This document shows positions 1-11,900 of a DNA stretch of 64,000 nucleotides, in pieces. Source of the stretch: Diadema setosum (taxonomy: Eukaryota > Echinodermata > Echinoidea > Diadematoida > Diadematidae). The notes under the pieces were generated by a model. That model was not told the origin of the DNA and made no database searches. It saw only the letters and a list, made by a program, of their open reading frames with translations. The position numbers and the translations under genes are program-made. Where the stretch lies: NCBI RefSeq assembly GCF_964275005.1, contig NC_092688.1, positions 25,658,934-25,722,933 on the forward strand. The letters run 5' to 3'. Each line of letters opens with the position of its first letter. Position 1 is the stretch's first letter.

Positions 1-580
1 CCTATGTGATTCCCTAGCTCCGTCATGATGAATGGTTCAGAGATGATTTAGCCAAAATATAAGTTAACATTGGAAGGTTCGCTAGTGCGCACCTTCTCAT
101 TTTTCGGAATGAAAGAACCTTCGGACTTACAAATCTTATTTCATTTTCAGATTTAACAACCCTTCGGCGTAACAAACTGTAATTAATTTTCGGAATGTCA
201 AACCTTCGGAATAATGAACCTTATTTGATTTTCGGATTAGAGAACGTTCGGACTATTGAATCGTTTTCGTTTTCTGATCGACAAACCTTTGGACTCACGA
301 ACTTTATTTACGAATCTCATTACATGTTAGGATCAAGGAACCTTCAAAATACCGAATTTGATGTCCTTTTTAAGACCAACAAGCCTTCTGAATCACTCCA
401 CAAATGTTCGGATTAAGGAACCCCATTTTATTTTCAGAACACAAACATCTGGGTATGGGGATTTTGTGTTTTTCGGACCAACTAACATCCAGAATGGCGA
501 ATATCATCCATCGTATATATTCGTCGTTGTTGTGACGTATACGTCAAGACACAGTTCACAAAATGAGTGTAAAAGCATAT
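1..580. repeat. Degenerate minisatellite in the 3' flank of R1
   Basis: Imperfect iterations of about 20-25 bp built around TTCGGAnTAACGAACCTT cover the region just downstream of the R1 stop codon. The same repeat lies at the same place behind R2 and R3. On the minus strand it would form the 3' UTR. No coding potential is convincing; short reading frames across it are repeat shadows. Confidence 0.75.
303..308 (-). terminator. Putative polyadenylation signal of R1
   Basis: AATAAA on the minus strand, about 273 bases beyond the R1 stop. R2 and R3 carry the same hexamer 274 and 269 bases beyond their stops, inside otherwise variable repeats. Conserved spacing supports use; no cleavage data. Confidence 0.5.
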
Positions 581-1321
581 TTAGAGTTCTGGTTCACGAG
601 GAATACTCTCATATACTGTTGAATTGAAGTCATCTTCTCTTCTTGGGGAAATGTCGCTTTCGTACAAATCTATTTTTGAGGACGGAAAGTTGTTTTGGCT
701 CTCACAGCGACCATTGATGTTTTCATCAGTATGTGCTTCTAAAACGAGATAGCCATGTTCATCCACTTCATGCTCCACTCTTGGCGTGCTAGGATAGATA
801 GAAGCCGCATATAAAGGATCGTTCTGGGTCATCGCATAAGGGCCTAATTCGTCATTTCTTTCGACATTCCAGTAGGTAGGACAATTCTCCGGTTCTAAAG
901 TGGGTACAGTTTGGCTGGAAGCTGATGGAATTTCATGGTAAATTGGAAATTGCAAGCATGAGCTACTGGCAATGTCACTGGCCTCTATGGCATCTCGACT
1001 TGCTTCAGGTTGAAATCTAGTAACTCTGTGCAGACTGACATTGGAAAGGAGGTAGCCGTCTTCATCAACGTCTTCTTCCTCTTTATTAAAATGCCTTGAT
1101 TGAAGAAATACGACTTTCTTCTTCCCCTTCTTTTCTGAACCTGACATGTCCATGTACAGTGCTCTCGTGTTATCAGCTCCCGTATTTATACACTCAAAAA
1201 AGAGTTCACTCTCCTGGTGTATGACGTCATAAGAAGGACGTGATCTAGTTTCAGCTGAACTTTCAACACCTCTCCTGATGCTCATTCCAGGTTCAAGAGA
1301 CAGGTCCGGTGATATGTGACC
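581..1321 (-). CDS. R1 exon 11: cytoplasmic tyrosine-motif tail, terminal exon
   Basis: Opens after acceptor TCTGATAG and runs 247 codons to TAA. It is rich in acidic residues, Ser and Tyr, with no predicted fold. Tyrosine contexts in order: ALYMDM (YxxM, PI3K-type), DEDGYLLS (codons 1043-1066), IYHEIP, TYWNV, PYAMTQ, LYAASIY, DEHGYLVL (codons 740-763), DLYESDI, TVYESIP. The same tyrosines recur in R2 and R3, so they are probably functional docking sites. It ends REPEL. Confidence 0.85.
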   Translation of the reverse strand, partial: GHISPDLSLEPGMSIRRGVESSAETRSRPSYDVIHQESELFFECINTGADNTRALYMDMSGSEKKGKKKVVFLQSRHFNKEEEDVDEDGYLLSNVSLHRVTRFQPEASRDAIEASDIASSSCLQFPIYHEIPSASSQTVPTLEPENCPTYWNVERNDELGPYAMTQNDPLYAASIYPSTPRVEHEVDEHGYLVLEAHTDENINGRCESQNNFPSSKIDLYESDISPRREDDFNSTVYESIPREPEL

Positions 1322-4300
1322 CTATCAGAGAAAAGTCACACACAAAACCACCATGAAGTACATCTATCATCCTTTCCTGAAAATTATTTTTGCTTTAAAG
1401 TGAAATATTACTCATGAAGCTTTCATTGTCTAACATCATCAAAACAAGTTGGAATAGAACTTTAGAAAAAAAAAAGAGACTCTGAAGAACAGGACTTATT
1501 CTAGTGCACTGACATAAGTCAACTTGTGTCGATGATTGTGTGTGTGTCAGCGTTTAGAAATATAAGCCAACTACATTTTTTTTTTTTTTTTGGGGGGGTA
1601 TTGTCAGATAAACGTAGAACGGGGGGGGGGGGGACTCAGCTGCAATATTCTATTTCTGATTATGTCGAAGGCACTGCTGTCCGTAAAGTTTCTTAATAGT
1701 CACGATAGTATGCTTACACACTTTGAGGTGGAAAATTGAGATAAAGAACAAAAGTGGCTTGATGTACGATACCGCTTAAAACCACTACAGATTTCAGGAA
1801 ATGATTTCAAGCGCAGACCCATAATAGCAATGTATTATTGTAAGCGATTTCACATGCCTATTGGAAAAAAAGCTAAAGCCATGTGAATCTTTGGGGATTT
1901 TTTTTTAGTCCAAGTTAAGATTTCTTTTTTTCTTTTTTTCTTTTTTTTTTTGCCAGATATTACTCGATACTTTCTCATGTAAGTTCAGCTGCAGGGAGCA
2001 TTTTATATTCATTTACGTATGTTAGATGGACCACGAATTGGATTTATTCCAATCAATTGCACTACACGCTATATACATTACAAAAGAAAATGAATAAAAA
2101 AAAATTGAGGGAATTTTCCTGTCATATCTTCTTTCTCAAGCCTCCTCACCCCCGCACCCCATAGAAACACGCATACTTACAGCAAAATTCTCCCTTCTTA
2201 GATAAAACCTGTAACCTAAAAGACGTAATTTGTGTGTCATTACCGCTGCACGGTTCCCATACGTGTTCTGTGGATGAGCCGAGGCGCCTCCGTGATCTCT
2301 TGTGCCTGGAATATGAGTCGAAGTGTTTGGCGGATCCAGCTGCGACAGCTCTTCACTGGAGTGGACTTTCGACTTTTGACTTGAAGCTTGTCGACGCCTA
2401 TACGTATAACATAAAATGAATAAAGAAAGAAAATAATACTCTTTGAATGCATCCTGTCCAGCTGGAGAGAACGTTACTGTAAATTACAGCACAAATTGTT
2501 ACATTGTCCAAAAAAAAAAAAAGATTAATATTTTTCTATCCATTTTCTCATTCCTTTTCATAATCAAAGTGTGATATAAAATTCCTGTCCCTCTAACAAA
2601 ATCTAGCACAGTGAATAACAAACAGAATATACCAAAAAGATTGTTTTCTTTTCTTTCATTGTATCTAAAGTAGCACAAATGAGTCTAACTTTTGACAACA
2701 AAGTTTTGAGATTTTTTTTTCTACTGCGATTTCTATTTTTTTAAGAATGTCTAGTGTAGAAGGAAAAATTGCCGTTTTTTTTATGTTTTGAAACAGTGGC
2801 AGAATGCTGACTCAATACTAGGACTTCAACTGGGAGAAATATTCATCCCCTACTAAAAGTCTGTATTTACCCACGGCAGTTGTCTATCCACTCACACTTG
2901 CTTAACAGCCTCCAAACTTTCACATCATTTTGTTTTTCCTTGTTTTTTGTGTGTCGTCCGTATTTTTTTTTTTAACTGTGTATACATAGGCGGCTCCTTG
3001 TCTTTGTTTTGATGGTGGTTTTTGTACAATAACTTAAGTAGAATGTTGCATCAATGAACATTTTGGGCGACAATGGAATACACAATAAACACAATAAAAT
3101 GTCTGGCGACCAGAAACTCAAACATCTCACCCCCCCCCCCCCCAATATGTAAGAGAAATACAAATCAAACAAAGCAAATTTACTTCAACATTCATGTGCA
3201 TTCAGTATACACTCACTTCTGAATATGTTTTGATTGTTCAATGAGTCGCATACAATGACTTCACACCCTAGATTTACAAACTAATTTTGATAAAAATTCA
3301 CCTTTTCTGTTGATGTCTACACCAAGCGATGGACAGTATGCCAACCACAGCAAAAAAAACGAGAAGGGTTCCCAGGATGTACGTAATAATATTATAATTG
3401 TTCCCGATACTCTCAGGATCTGGAAGATAAAGCATTAAGTTAAGATATAATTCATTATATATTAAACATATTTAAGATATAAATATGTAACATATATTTA
3501 TTCCCTATGTCACATTTTATTTCGATACAATTACAAAAATGATGCTATTGTAATGTATAGTAAAACAGTTTTATTGCAATGAATTATAGATATATGTAAA
3601 CATACATAATATGAAAATATTTTGGATGGTAAAGTAGTTAAGTTTATTACATCAGACTCTGATATATAGACAGAGCGTTTAGACTTTCCAAAATATAGAA
3701 GGATAACTAGGGAAGAAAATATGGTCAATAATATAGGTTTTCCCGGCCAATTTTGCACTTTTGTCAGTCCAATTTCTAATTGCTAATTATTCAATTTAGC
3801 AAAATTTAGCATAGATGACATGTTTGGCATTTCGATTTCATGATCTCTTCATTCAAATTCATTTAGGAGTATCCAAATTACCTTTAGTCTCATTCTAATT
3901 AACATTTTTTTAAAATTGAAATTCGTAAAACCAACGCAATCTCGTTATTCGTTCATTCAATTTAGAATGACATAGTCACGTGATCACGGACATGCCCTAC
4001 TCGTCATTCGAATTCATATTTAGGCATCCAATCTAACATCTTTTGCAGTCAATTTAGCACGCATGTTTATGCTTTGGTTCTTTCTTTATTTTTTTTTCAA
4101 CATAGTTATTGTTTTGCAAGCGTCATTACATTTCATGTTTTCGTATTTATTTTAGAGATTTTGGCAACATTTTTTTTTTCTTCAATGTGCTTATTGAATC
4201 TTCCGGTCCGAAGAAAGTGCATGTGGTCACAACTTATCTGGCCGTTGAGAGCTTTATTCCGAGTGTGTCGGCCAGTTCTAGGAAGTCAAGGTTATGATCG

Positions 4301-5874
4301 TCAAATGTTCCTATAATTCCTTTTCTGTCTTCTTGAGAAATACGTCTGTATCTAACTTGTGTTGTCATGACTGTAAGAAGATGAAGTTAATCTGTAGTAT
4401 TGGTACGTGTAGGTCAGACATGTATGGAAGGAAAGGGGCGTTACAGAACAACAAACTCGAGTTATATAGGGTCAAAAATATGGTACTTTAACTGCTTAAC
4501 AGTTCGGGGATGAAACAAAAAGTCACATGGAATACGTGTTTAAATGTTCTCACCTTTAAAAAAAATAAAATAAAATGACGTTAATTTGAATGAACATGTT
4601 TGGAATTTGACTGCCAATGCGCGAAATTGAATGACTGAAATACCCTTTCTGCAAGTGCTGGAGAATTTGAATAACTGAAGACCACGTGCCAATTTGAATA
4701 CCCGTTTTACGAATTCGAAAAGTATATGTGCAAATCTCATTGATCGAAATGTTAGAAATGAACCTTTAATCAAATGGACTGACAAAGGTGCGAAATTGGC
4801 CTGGAAAACCTATAACTTTCTTCAGGCCCTTTACTCCACAGTATTACTCGGCCCTTTAGCACAATGATATGGATGCACTTTCATTGCACTTGTAACCCAT
4901 CCCCCCCCCCCCCCATTGAGCTTTTCTTTTTACAGGAAAATGCCTTTTCATTAGATGAACGGATATTTGCATTATGATTGTTACATCACCACCAAAATCT
5001 GATAATCGATGAATAAGAGTTTTCTTTTTAGCTCCCGTTGAAGAACAACGCATTGCGACATTTCTTCATTTCTTCATGGACGTTCTTGTTATTCTTGTAT
5101 CATAAGAATTAAACTATTCTGCACTATGAGACAGTAATAGTTTCAAAACTTGAATCCAGTATATTAATTCATGATGAATTCACTATGAACAAACGGTGAA
5201 GAACCACATCTTGTGTGTTTCCGTCAAAACCAGGTGGTGAAACAATAATGTTTAGGCAAGAGTAGCAAAGTAGTCCTAAATGTAATCATTGCGTATATGC
5301 AATTAATGCGTTGAGAGGTAAAAGTGGAAACACTAGAAACAAAAATATGTTTTACTGCGGGTCGAATCAATTACTAAACTCACTTGACTGAGACGGAGAC
5401 GTTTCAGTTGTCGCTCGCAATGACGTAATAGCTTGGTTAGTCTGCGTCTGCCCTGTGCATTGAGATAAACCCACCACAATCAATTGATGGTATACATGCT
5501 CATGATATAATGTCTGCAAAATACGTTCATAATAAATCTTTTAATCTGTCAAATGTCAGATTTTTGTACGCGGTGATAAAAGTATGAAAATTTGTAATGC
5601 ACGAACGCTCATAATGGAGATGTTGACTTTGCACAGGCCGCCGACCCCCCCCCTCCAAAAAAAAAAAAAAAAAAATAATAATAATAAATAAGTGGTCTCC
5701 CGAAACAAAAAATCAGGGGAAGAGGAATCAGAAATCCTGAACGCAAAAAAATAAAAATAAATAAATAAAAAAGTAATTTAAAACATTCCGCCAGGAGATT
5801 CTTCCCTCAAAGGGAAATATACACTACACAAACATTGACCCTTGACCCTTTGTGGCGCTGTCATCGCCCTATCA

Positions 5875-5912
<38 letters not shown>

Positions 5913-8900
5913 AACAAACACACACACAAACACACGCACACACACACTTCCACATGGCCCCTGCTGTATATTGAAATCATGCCACTGTCTAGACATTCTA
6001 TGTCGCAGAATCAATTGTAATACATGTAGTAAAAAAGGGGGGAAGTGATAGGCTTTGCGGACAACAGAAATTTGAGCAGCTAGTCGCCAGTATACAATCC
6101 ATGTCTGCGAACTTCATAACCACCATCTTTTTTGTTGGTGGTGATGTTTATTCCAAGGGCGTAGGGGTCTTTGAGCTGGCACTTTATGAATACTCCAAAC
6201 ATCAATTACTGTATAACATTGTGATAATTCTATCATAGCACATACGGTTTTGTTCATCGTATGTTACACTGTATAATTGCCAAATGTACTACATACCTAT
6301 AGACACGATAGAAGTGCTTTCTGTACTTTGTGTAGGCATTGTGCTGACATCTGGCCACTCTGTGTCTGTGAACAAACATTCCCATCCACAAAAGCAATGA
6401 CAAACTCATGTAAAGATCTTGTGTGATAGCAGACAAAAGATTTATCATAAAGCAAACTGAGGGGTACATGTGGTGTCGTAATCTTACGATATTAAATGGT
6501 AAAAATAGCAATCTCTTTGGTCGTTGTTGTATGTAGGTTTTCCCAGCCTATTTCGCACTTTGTCAGTCCATTTGATAGAAGGTTCGTTCAATTTAGCAAA
6601 AAAAAAAAGAAGAAAAAAAAAACCCTCGTTATCATACAGTCTGTCTTTCAAATTTGCAACTTGTGCGTCCAAATTAGTATTTCGATTAATGAAATTTGCA
6701 CATGTGGCTTTAGAATTCGTAAAAAGGTATTCATATTGGCAGGTACTCTACGTTCATTCAAATTCACCATCATTGGCCGAAAAGGGTATTTGATCGAGTC
6801 ATTCATTTTCGCGAATGAGCTATCAAATTCCAATTACATTCATTAAAATTTACTTCATGTTATTTCTTTTTAGAAAAGGTGAGAAAATCTAAACGTGTAT
6901 GTCAATGTACCTCTCTGTTTTCAAATTAAAGCAGTAAAGGTATCATATTTTTTTTTACCCAATATATTTAGAGTTTATTGTTCTGTAAGGCCCCTTTTCT
7001 TTCACACATGTCATTATAGGCCTACAAGTACCGGTACTATTTTTTTTTTTTTTTTTACAGTCATGACAGCACAAGTTACCATACAGACATATATCTCAAG
7101 AAGACAGAGAAAGAATTATAGAAACATGTGAGGATCATAATCTTGACTACCTAGAACTGGCCGACACATTCGGAATAAAGCACTTAACGGCCATATAAGT
7201 TGTGACCACATGCGCTATCTGCGGACTGTGAGATTCAATACGCACAATGAAATAAAAACTGTTGCCAAAATCTAGATACGAAAATATGAAATGTGATGAT
7301 GTTTACAAAATAATGGCTATGATGAAAGAACATAAAGAAGGAAGCGAGGCATAAACATGTCTGCTAAACTAACTGCAGAACATGTTACATAGGATGCCCT
7401 AAAATGAATTCGAATGAACGAGTGCAGCATGTACGTGATCACGTGACTGTATCATTCTAAACTGAATGAACGAATAGCAAAATGGTGCTTGTATTACGAA
7501 TTTCATTTGTTTGTTTTTTATTCACTTTCTTTCACAAAAGTGCTGATAAGATTAAGATAATTCGAATGATTCAAAATGAATATCACTGAAGAGATCATAA
7601 TATAAAAATACCGAGCATGTAATCTAGGCTAAATTTTGCTAAATTGAATGCAGCCATTAGGAATTGGACTGTAAGAAGTGCAAATTTGGCCGGTGAAACC
7701 TATATTTTCAAATTAAGAGGAAGGAAATATGCAGTGAGCATTTCAGAGCACGTATCATACTCATGAAGAAGATATACCGAGTATAAAATAGATTGATATT
7801 CCTCAATGAATTACTCCACGGGGAAACATTGTGTATAATTCCGAGAAATGGAAAATTTTGCTGGCAAGCATTGCCTCATGTCAATGCATTTGAATGACTT
7901 ATTTCAATTTTTCTCTTATCATGCTTATCAAATATGGCAGTACAGGTATTCCCATTGGTGCGTTCTATGTCATGTGGCGTGTTTTAGGTGAAGGCTCAAA
8001 TGGCACCACTCAGATGCCGATAACTCTCGGAAAGTATCAGGGGCGTCACCAGCTTTTTTTGAAGGGGGTGCCTTTTGACACTAAATGTAACGAGATTTTT
8101 TGGACAGACATTTGGAATATAGGAAGCTCTAAATCCCCAGACTATGTAGTGTTTTTTGAGGGAAACCAAGCGGGGAAAGGGCACCGGCGTAGCTAGGATT
8201 TCATTTTTTTTTTTTTGGGGGGGGGGGGATGTTAGCATGCGAGGGAGCCAGCAAGGGGGGGGGGGTGTGGAAGTGCCTGTTGTCCCCCCTCCTCCCACGG
8301 TGAGAACTTTTTGCATTTTGATGTTGTAAATGGTGCAATTTGATGCAGGTTTTTGTGTGTTTTTTATCGACTTGAAACAGTCCCACTTGTTTAAGGTAGC
8401 AGTACATTTTGATGGAAATTGTTGTTGAACAATGTGCCTATCATTTCAATAAATTTCTAATATTGATTCTTACACTGATGTCATGAACGCGACCGAGCGA
8501 GCCCGAGCAAGCGGAGCGAGGGTGAGGGTGTGGGAGGGTGTGGGAGGGGGCCAACCCCCTCCCTGCACGGTTAGAACTGAAATTGCATTTTGATGTTGTA
8601 AATGGTGCAATTTGATGCATGTTTTTGCTTGTTTTATCGACTTGAAACAGTCCCACTTGTTTAAGGTAGAAATATATTTTGATGTAGATTATTATTGAAC
8701 AATTTGCCTATAAAATAGTATCATCCAAATAAACTTCCTGTTTTGATATTTACACTGAATATCATGAACGCGGCCAGGCAAGAGCGAGCGGAGTGAGCGA
8801 GGGGGAGGATGTGGGAGGGAGTGTCCCCCTCCCACGGTGAGCACTTTTTTGCATTTTGATGTTGTAAATGGTGCAATTTGATGCAGGTTTTTTGCGTGTT

Positions 8901-11900
8901 TCATGGACTTGAAAAAGTCCCACTTGTTTAAGGTATCAGTACATTTTGAAGTAAATTGTTATTGAACAATTTGCCTATAAATGGTATCATTTAGATATAC
9001 TTCTAGTATTAATTCTTACACACTGATGTCATGAACGAGACCGAGCCCGAGCAAGCGAAGCGAGCAAGGGGGGAGGTTGTGGGAGAGATTTGTCCCCCCC
9101 CCCCCCCCCTATAAATGGATTATAGAATGCCGGTGTGAAACGACAAATTACTGGCAGCAACATCAGGAGAATTGCACGATTGAATGCAAGCGAGCTTGAA
9201 AATTTTGACATTTTTAACAGTTTAAAAAAAAATGCCGTTTGTAGCTATATTTTTCGGTTTAGAATTTAAGGGTGGGGGCACCGCACGCAACTGCTTGCAA
9301 TAAATGGCAGCAATATCAGGATAATGGCATAACAATAACATGTGTGCGAGCGGAGCGAGCGAGCTTAAAAATTATACATTTTACAGTCCAAAAACTGCCG
9401 TTTGTAGCCATATTTTTTTTCGCTTTGGAATTTAAGGGGTGGGGCGCACCGGACACAACTGCCCGCAATTACTGGCAGCAACATCAGGTGAATGGCATCA
9501 CGACTAAATGCGAGCTAGCGAAGAGAGCGAGCTTGAAAATGTTGACACATTACAGTCCAAAAACTGCCGTTTGTAGCTATATATTTCCCTTTCGAAATAA
9601 AGGAAGGGGGCGCACCGGACGCAAATGCTGGCAATTACTGGCAGCAATATCAGGAGAATGGCATAATTAAATGCGAGCGAGCCGAGCGAGCCGAGCGAGC
9701 GAGCTTGAAAATTTTGACATTTTATAGTCCAAAAACTGCCGTTTGTAGCTATATTTTTTTGCTTTCGAAATTAAGGGGGGGGGGGGCACCGGGCGCAACT
9801 GCTGGTAATTACTGGCAGCAATATCAGGAGAATGGCATAACAATTAAATGCGAGCGAGCTGGGAAATTTTGACATTTTACAGTCCCAAAACTGCCGTTTG
9901 TAGCTATATTTTTTTGCTTTCGAAATTAAGAGGGGGCACCGGGCGCAACTGTTGGTAATTACTGGCAGCAATATCAGGAGAATGGCGAAATTAAATGCGA
10001 GCGAGCGGAGCGAGCGAGCTTGAAAATTTTGACATTTTAGAATCCCAAAGTTGCCGTTTGTAGCTCAGTATATTTTTTCGCTTTGGAAATTAAGGGGTGG
10101 GGCACACCGGGCGTAACTGCTGGCAATTACTGGCAGCAACTTTAGGAGAATGGCATTACGACTAAATGCGAGCGAGCGGAACGAGCGAGCTTGAAAATTT
10201 TGACATTTTACAGTCCAAAAACTGCCGTTTGTAGCTATATTTTTTCGCTTTAGAAATTAAGGGGGGACGCCCGGTGCGCCCCCCCCCCCACGGATCCGCC
10301 ACTGTTAGTCAAGGGTGTCGGTTTATGTTCATGATTTGGGGAGGTTTGACCAGCGAGGTGGCGTCGACGTGACCAAGAGGGGGAAGGATGTCCAAAATCT
10401 GCACTTTAGAGCAACCCCTAATTGTGCTTGTTTGTTTGTGTGTGTGTATTATATACACCGTTGTACAAGGAAAAGTGAGAAATTAGCCCAGGTCAAGTCT
10501 TTTTATTGGCAATGCAAGACATTTTTATATAGACTAGTATGTAAAGCAACGCTGCAAAATCAATGATCTAGCTTTGATCAAACGAAGCGTAAGGTACAAA
10601 GGTGTACATTCTACATCACATTGCGCAACATTGCACCGACTCTTTTTGCCGTTCGGATGTTCTGAGTACACTACGCACACCCTGCTTATAAGCAGAATGC
10701 CAACCAGGAATCACGTTGAATCACAACCTTTTGTCGGCTCCGGGCTTTTTGAACAATGTTTCACACTATATAACTCTTGAATTATGGTTAAAAGAAATCA
10801 TAGAAAATATTTTATTTCTTGATCACCCTTTCATGTCGATTTCAAAAGCAGTTTACTAACCCTTGATTTACCATTTTGGCAAGTCTTTTTTTTTAAACCA
10901 GCGGATTGGGGGGGTCCCCCCCCCCCCGTGAGCCCCCTCTCCCCCCCCCCTTTTTTTTTTCTTTCAAAAGCAAGAAAATCTTCTCATTTATCAATTATTA
11001 ATTGTGGAGGCAAAATTATAATATGCTTGCTCCTCCAATATTTTTATGGGGGCAACTTTTTTCTGTCAAAAAAAAAAGGGTAAGAAGGAAATCTTCTCGT
11101 CTCTGGAATTATGGAGGGGGGTGGGCAAAATTATATACTTGCCCCTCCATTTTTTTTTTTTTTTTTTTTAAGGCTCGCACTTGGGCTGGCAATATGGATT
11201 GGTCAGAAGTAACGTGCATAGACCCGACATACTTGAAAGTAGCACACGTACATGCAAACTCGTACGTGCTCCGTACCGTACGGATGTACAGTACGGTTGA
11301 TAAATAGTAAACACTGTATAGAATACTAGTAGATATGATAAAATCATTTTTTTTTTTTTTTTTTTTTTAGGGGCTGAAGGGGGGGGGGCGCGTTCGCACC
11401 CAACGCAGTCCCCCCCCCCCCCCTGGTGACGCCAATGAGTATGCTTTAAAAAAAAAGTTACCAAAGAAAAAATATACAAAAAAAAATAGAATGTCATTTG
11501 CAGCTCTTCCCTTTCAGGTATAATGTACAATGCAGGTTTTTTTTTTTATATTTCTCTTACACTATTGCACTTAGCAGAGATTTTTTTTTTTTTATCATAA
11601 TCACTGATAATATACTGTCTAATGGATTTCTAATATAGGACAGGCCGTTGCATTACTTTCAACTGCTCGGCACGAAGGGACCGAAGCATTCCATACTGGG
11701 AAGTAAGTCGACCATCCCGGTTGTGTCACACACTGCAGAGTCGCACTCCCGTTGACGGCGTAATCTTTGTCACAGATGAGAGTTATCTTCGACCCGAAGC
11801 TCGTGATATCCGAGTCCCAACTTCCATTGGGCACAATCCCAGGATGATCACAAAAACCGACCGAGACTTTCAATGAAGGAGAGATGTATGGAAATCTCAT

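Noticed and set aside
5778-6048. His/Thr- or Cys/Val-rich reading frames
   Set aside because: Translation of the (CA)n microsatellite.
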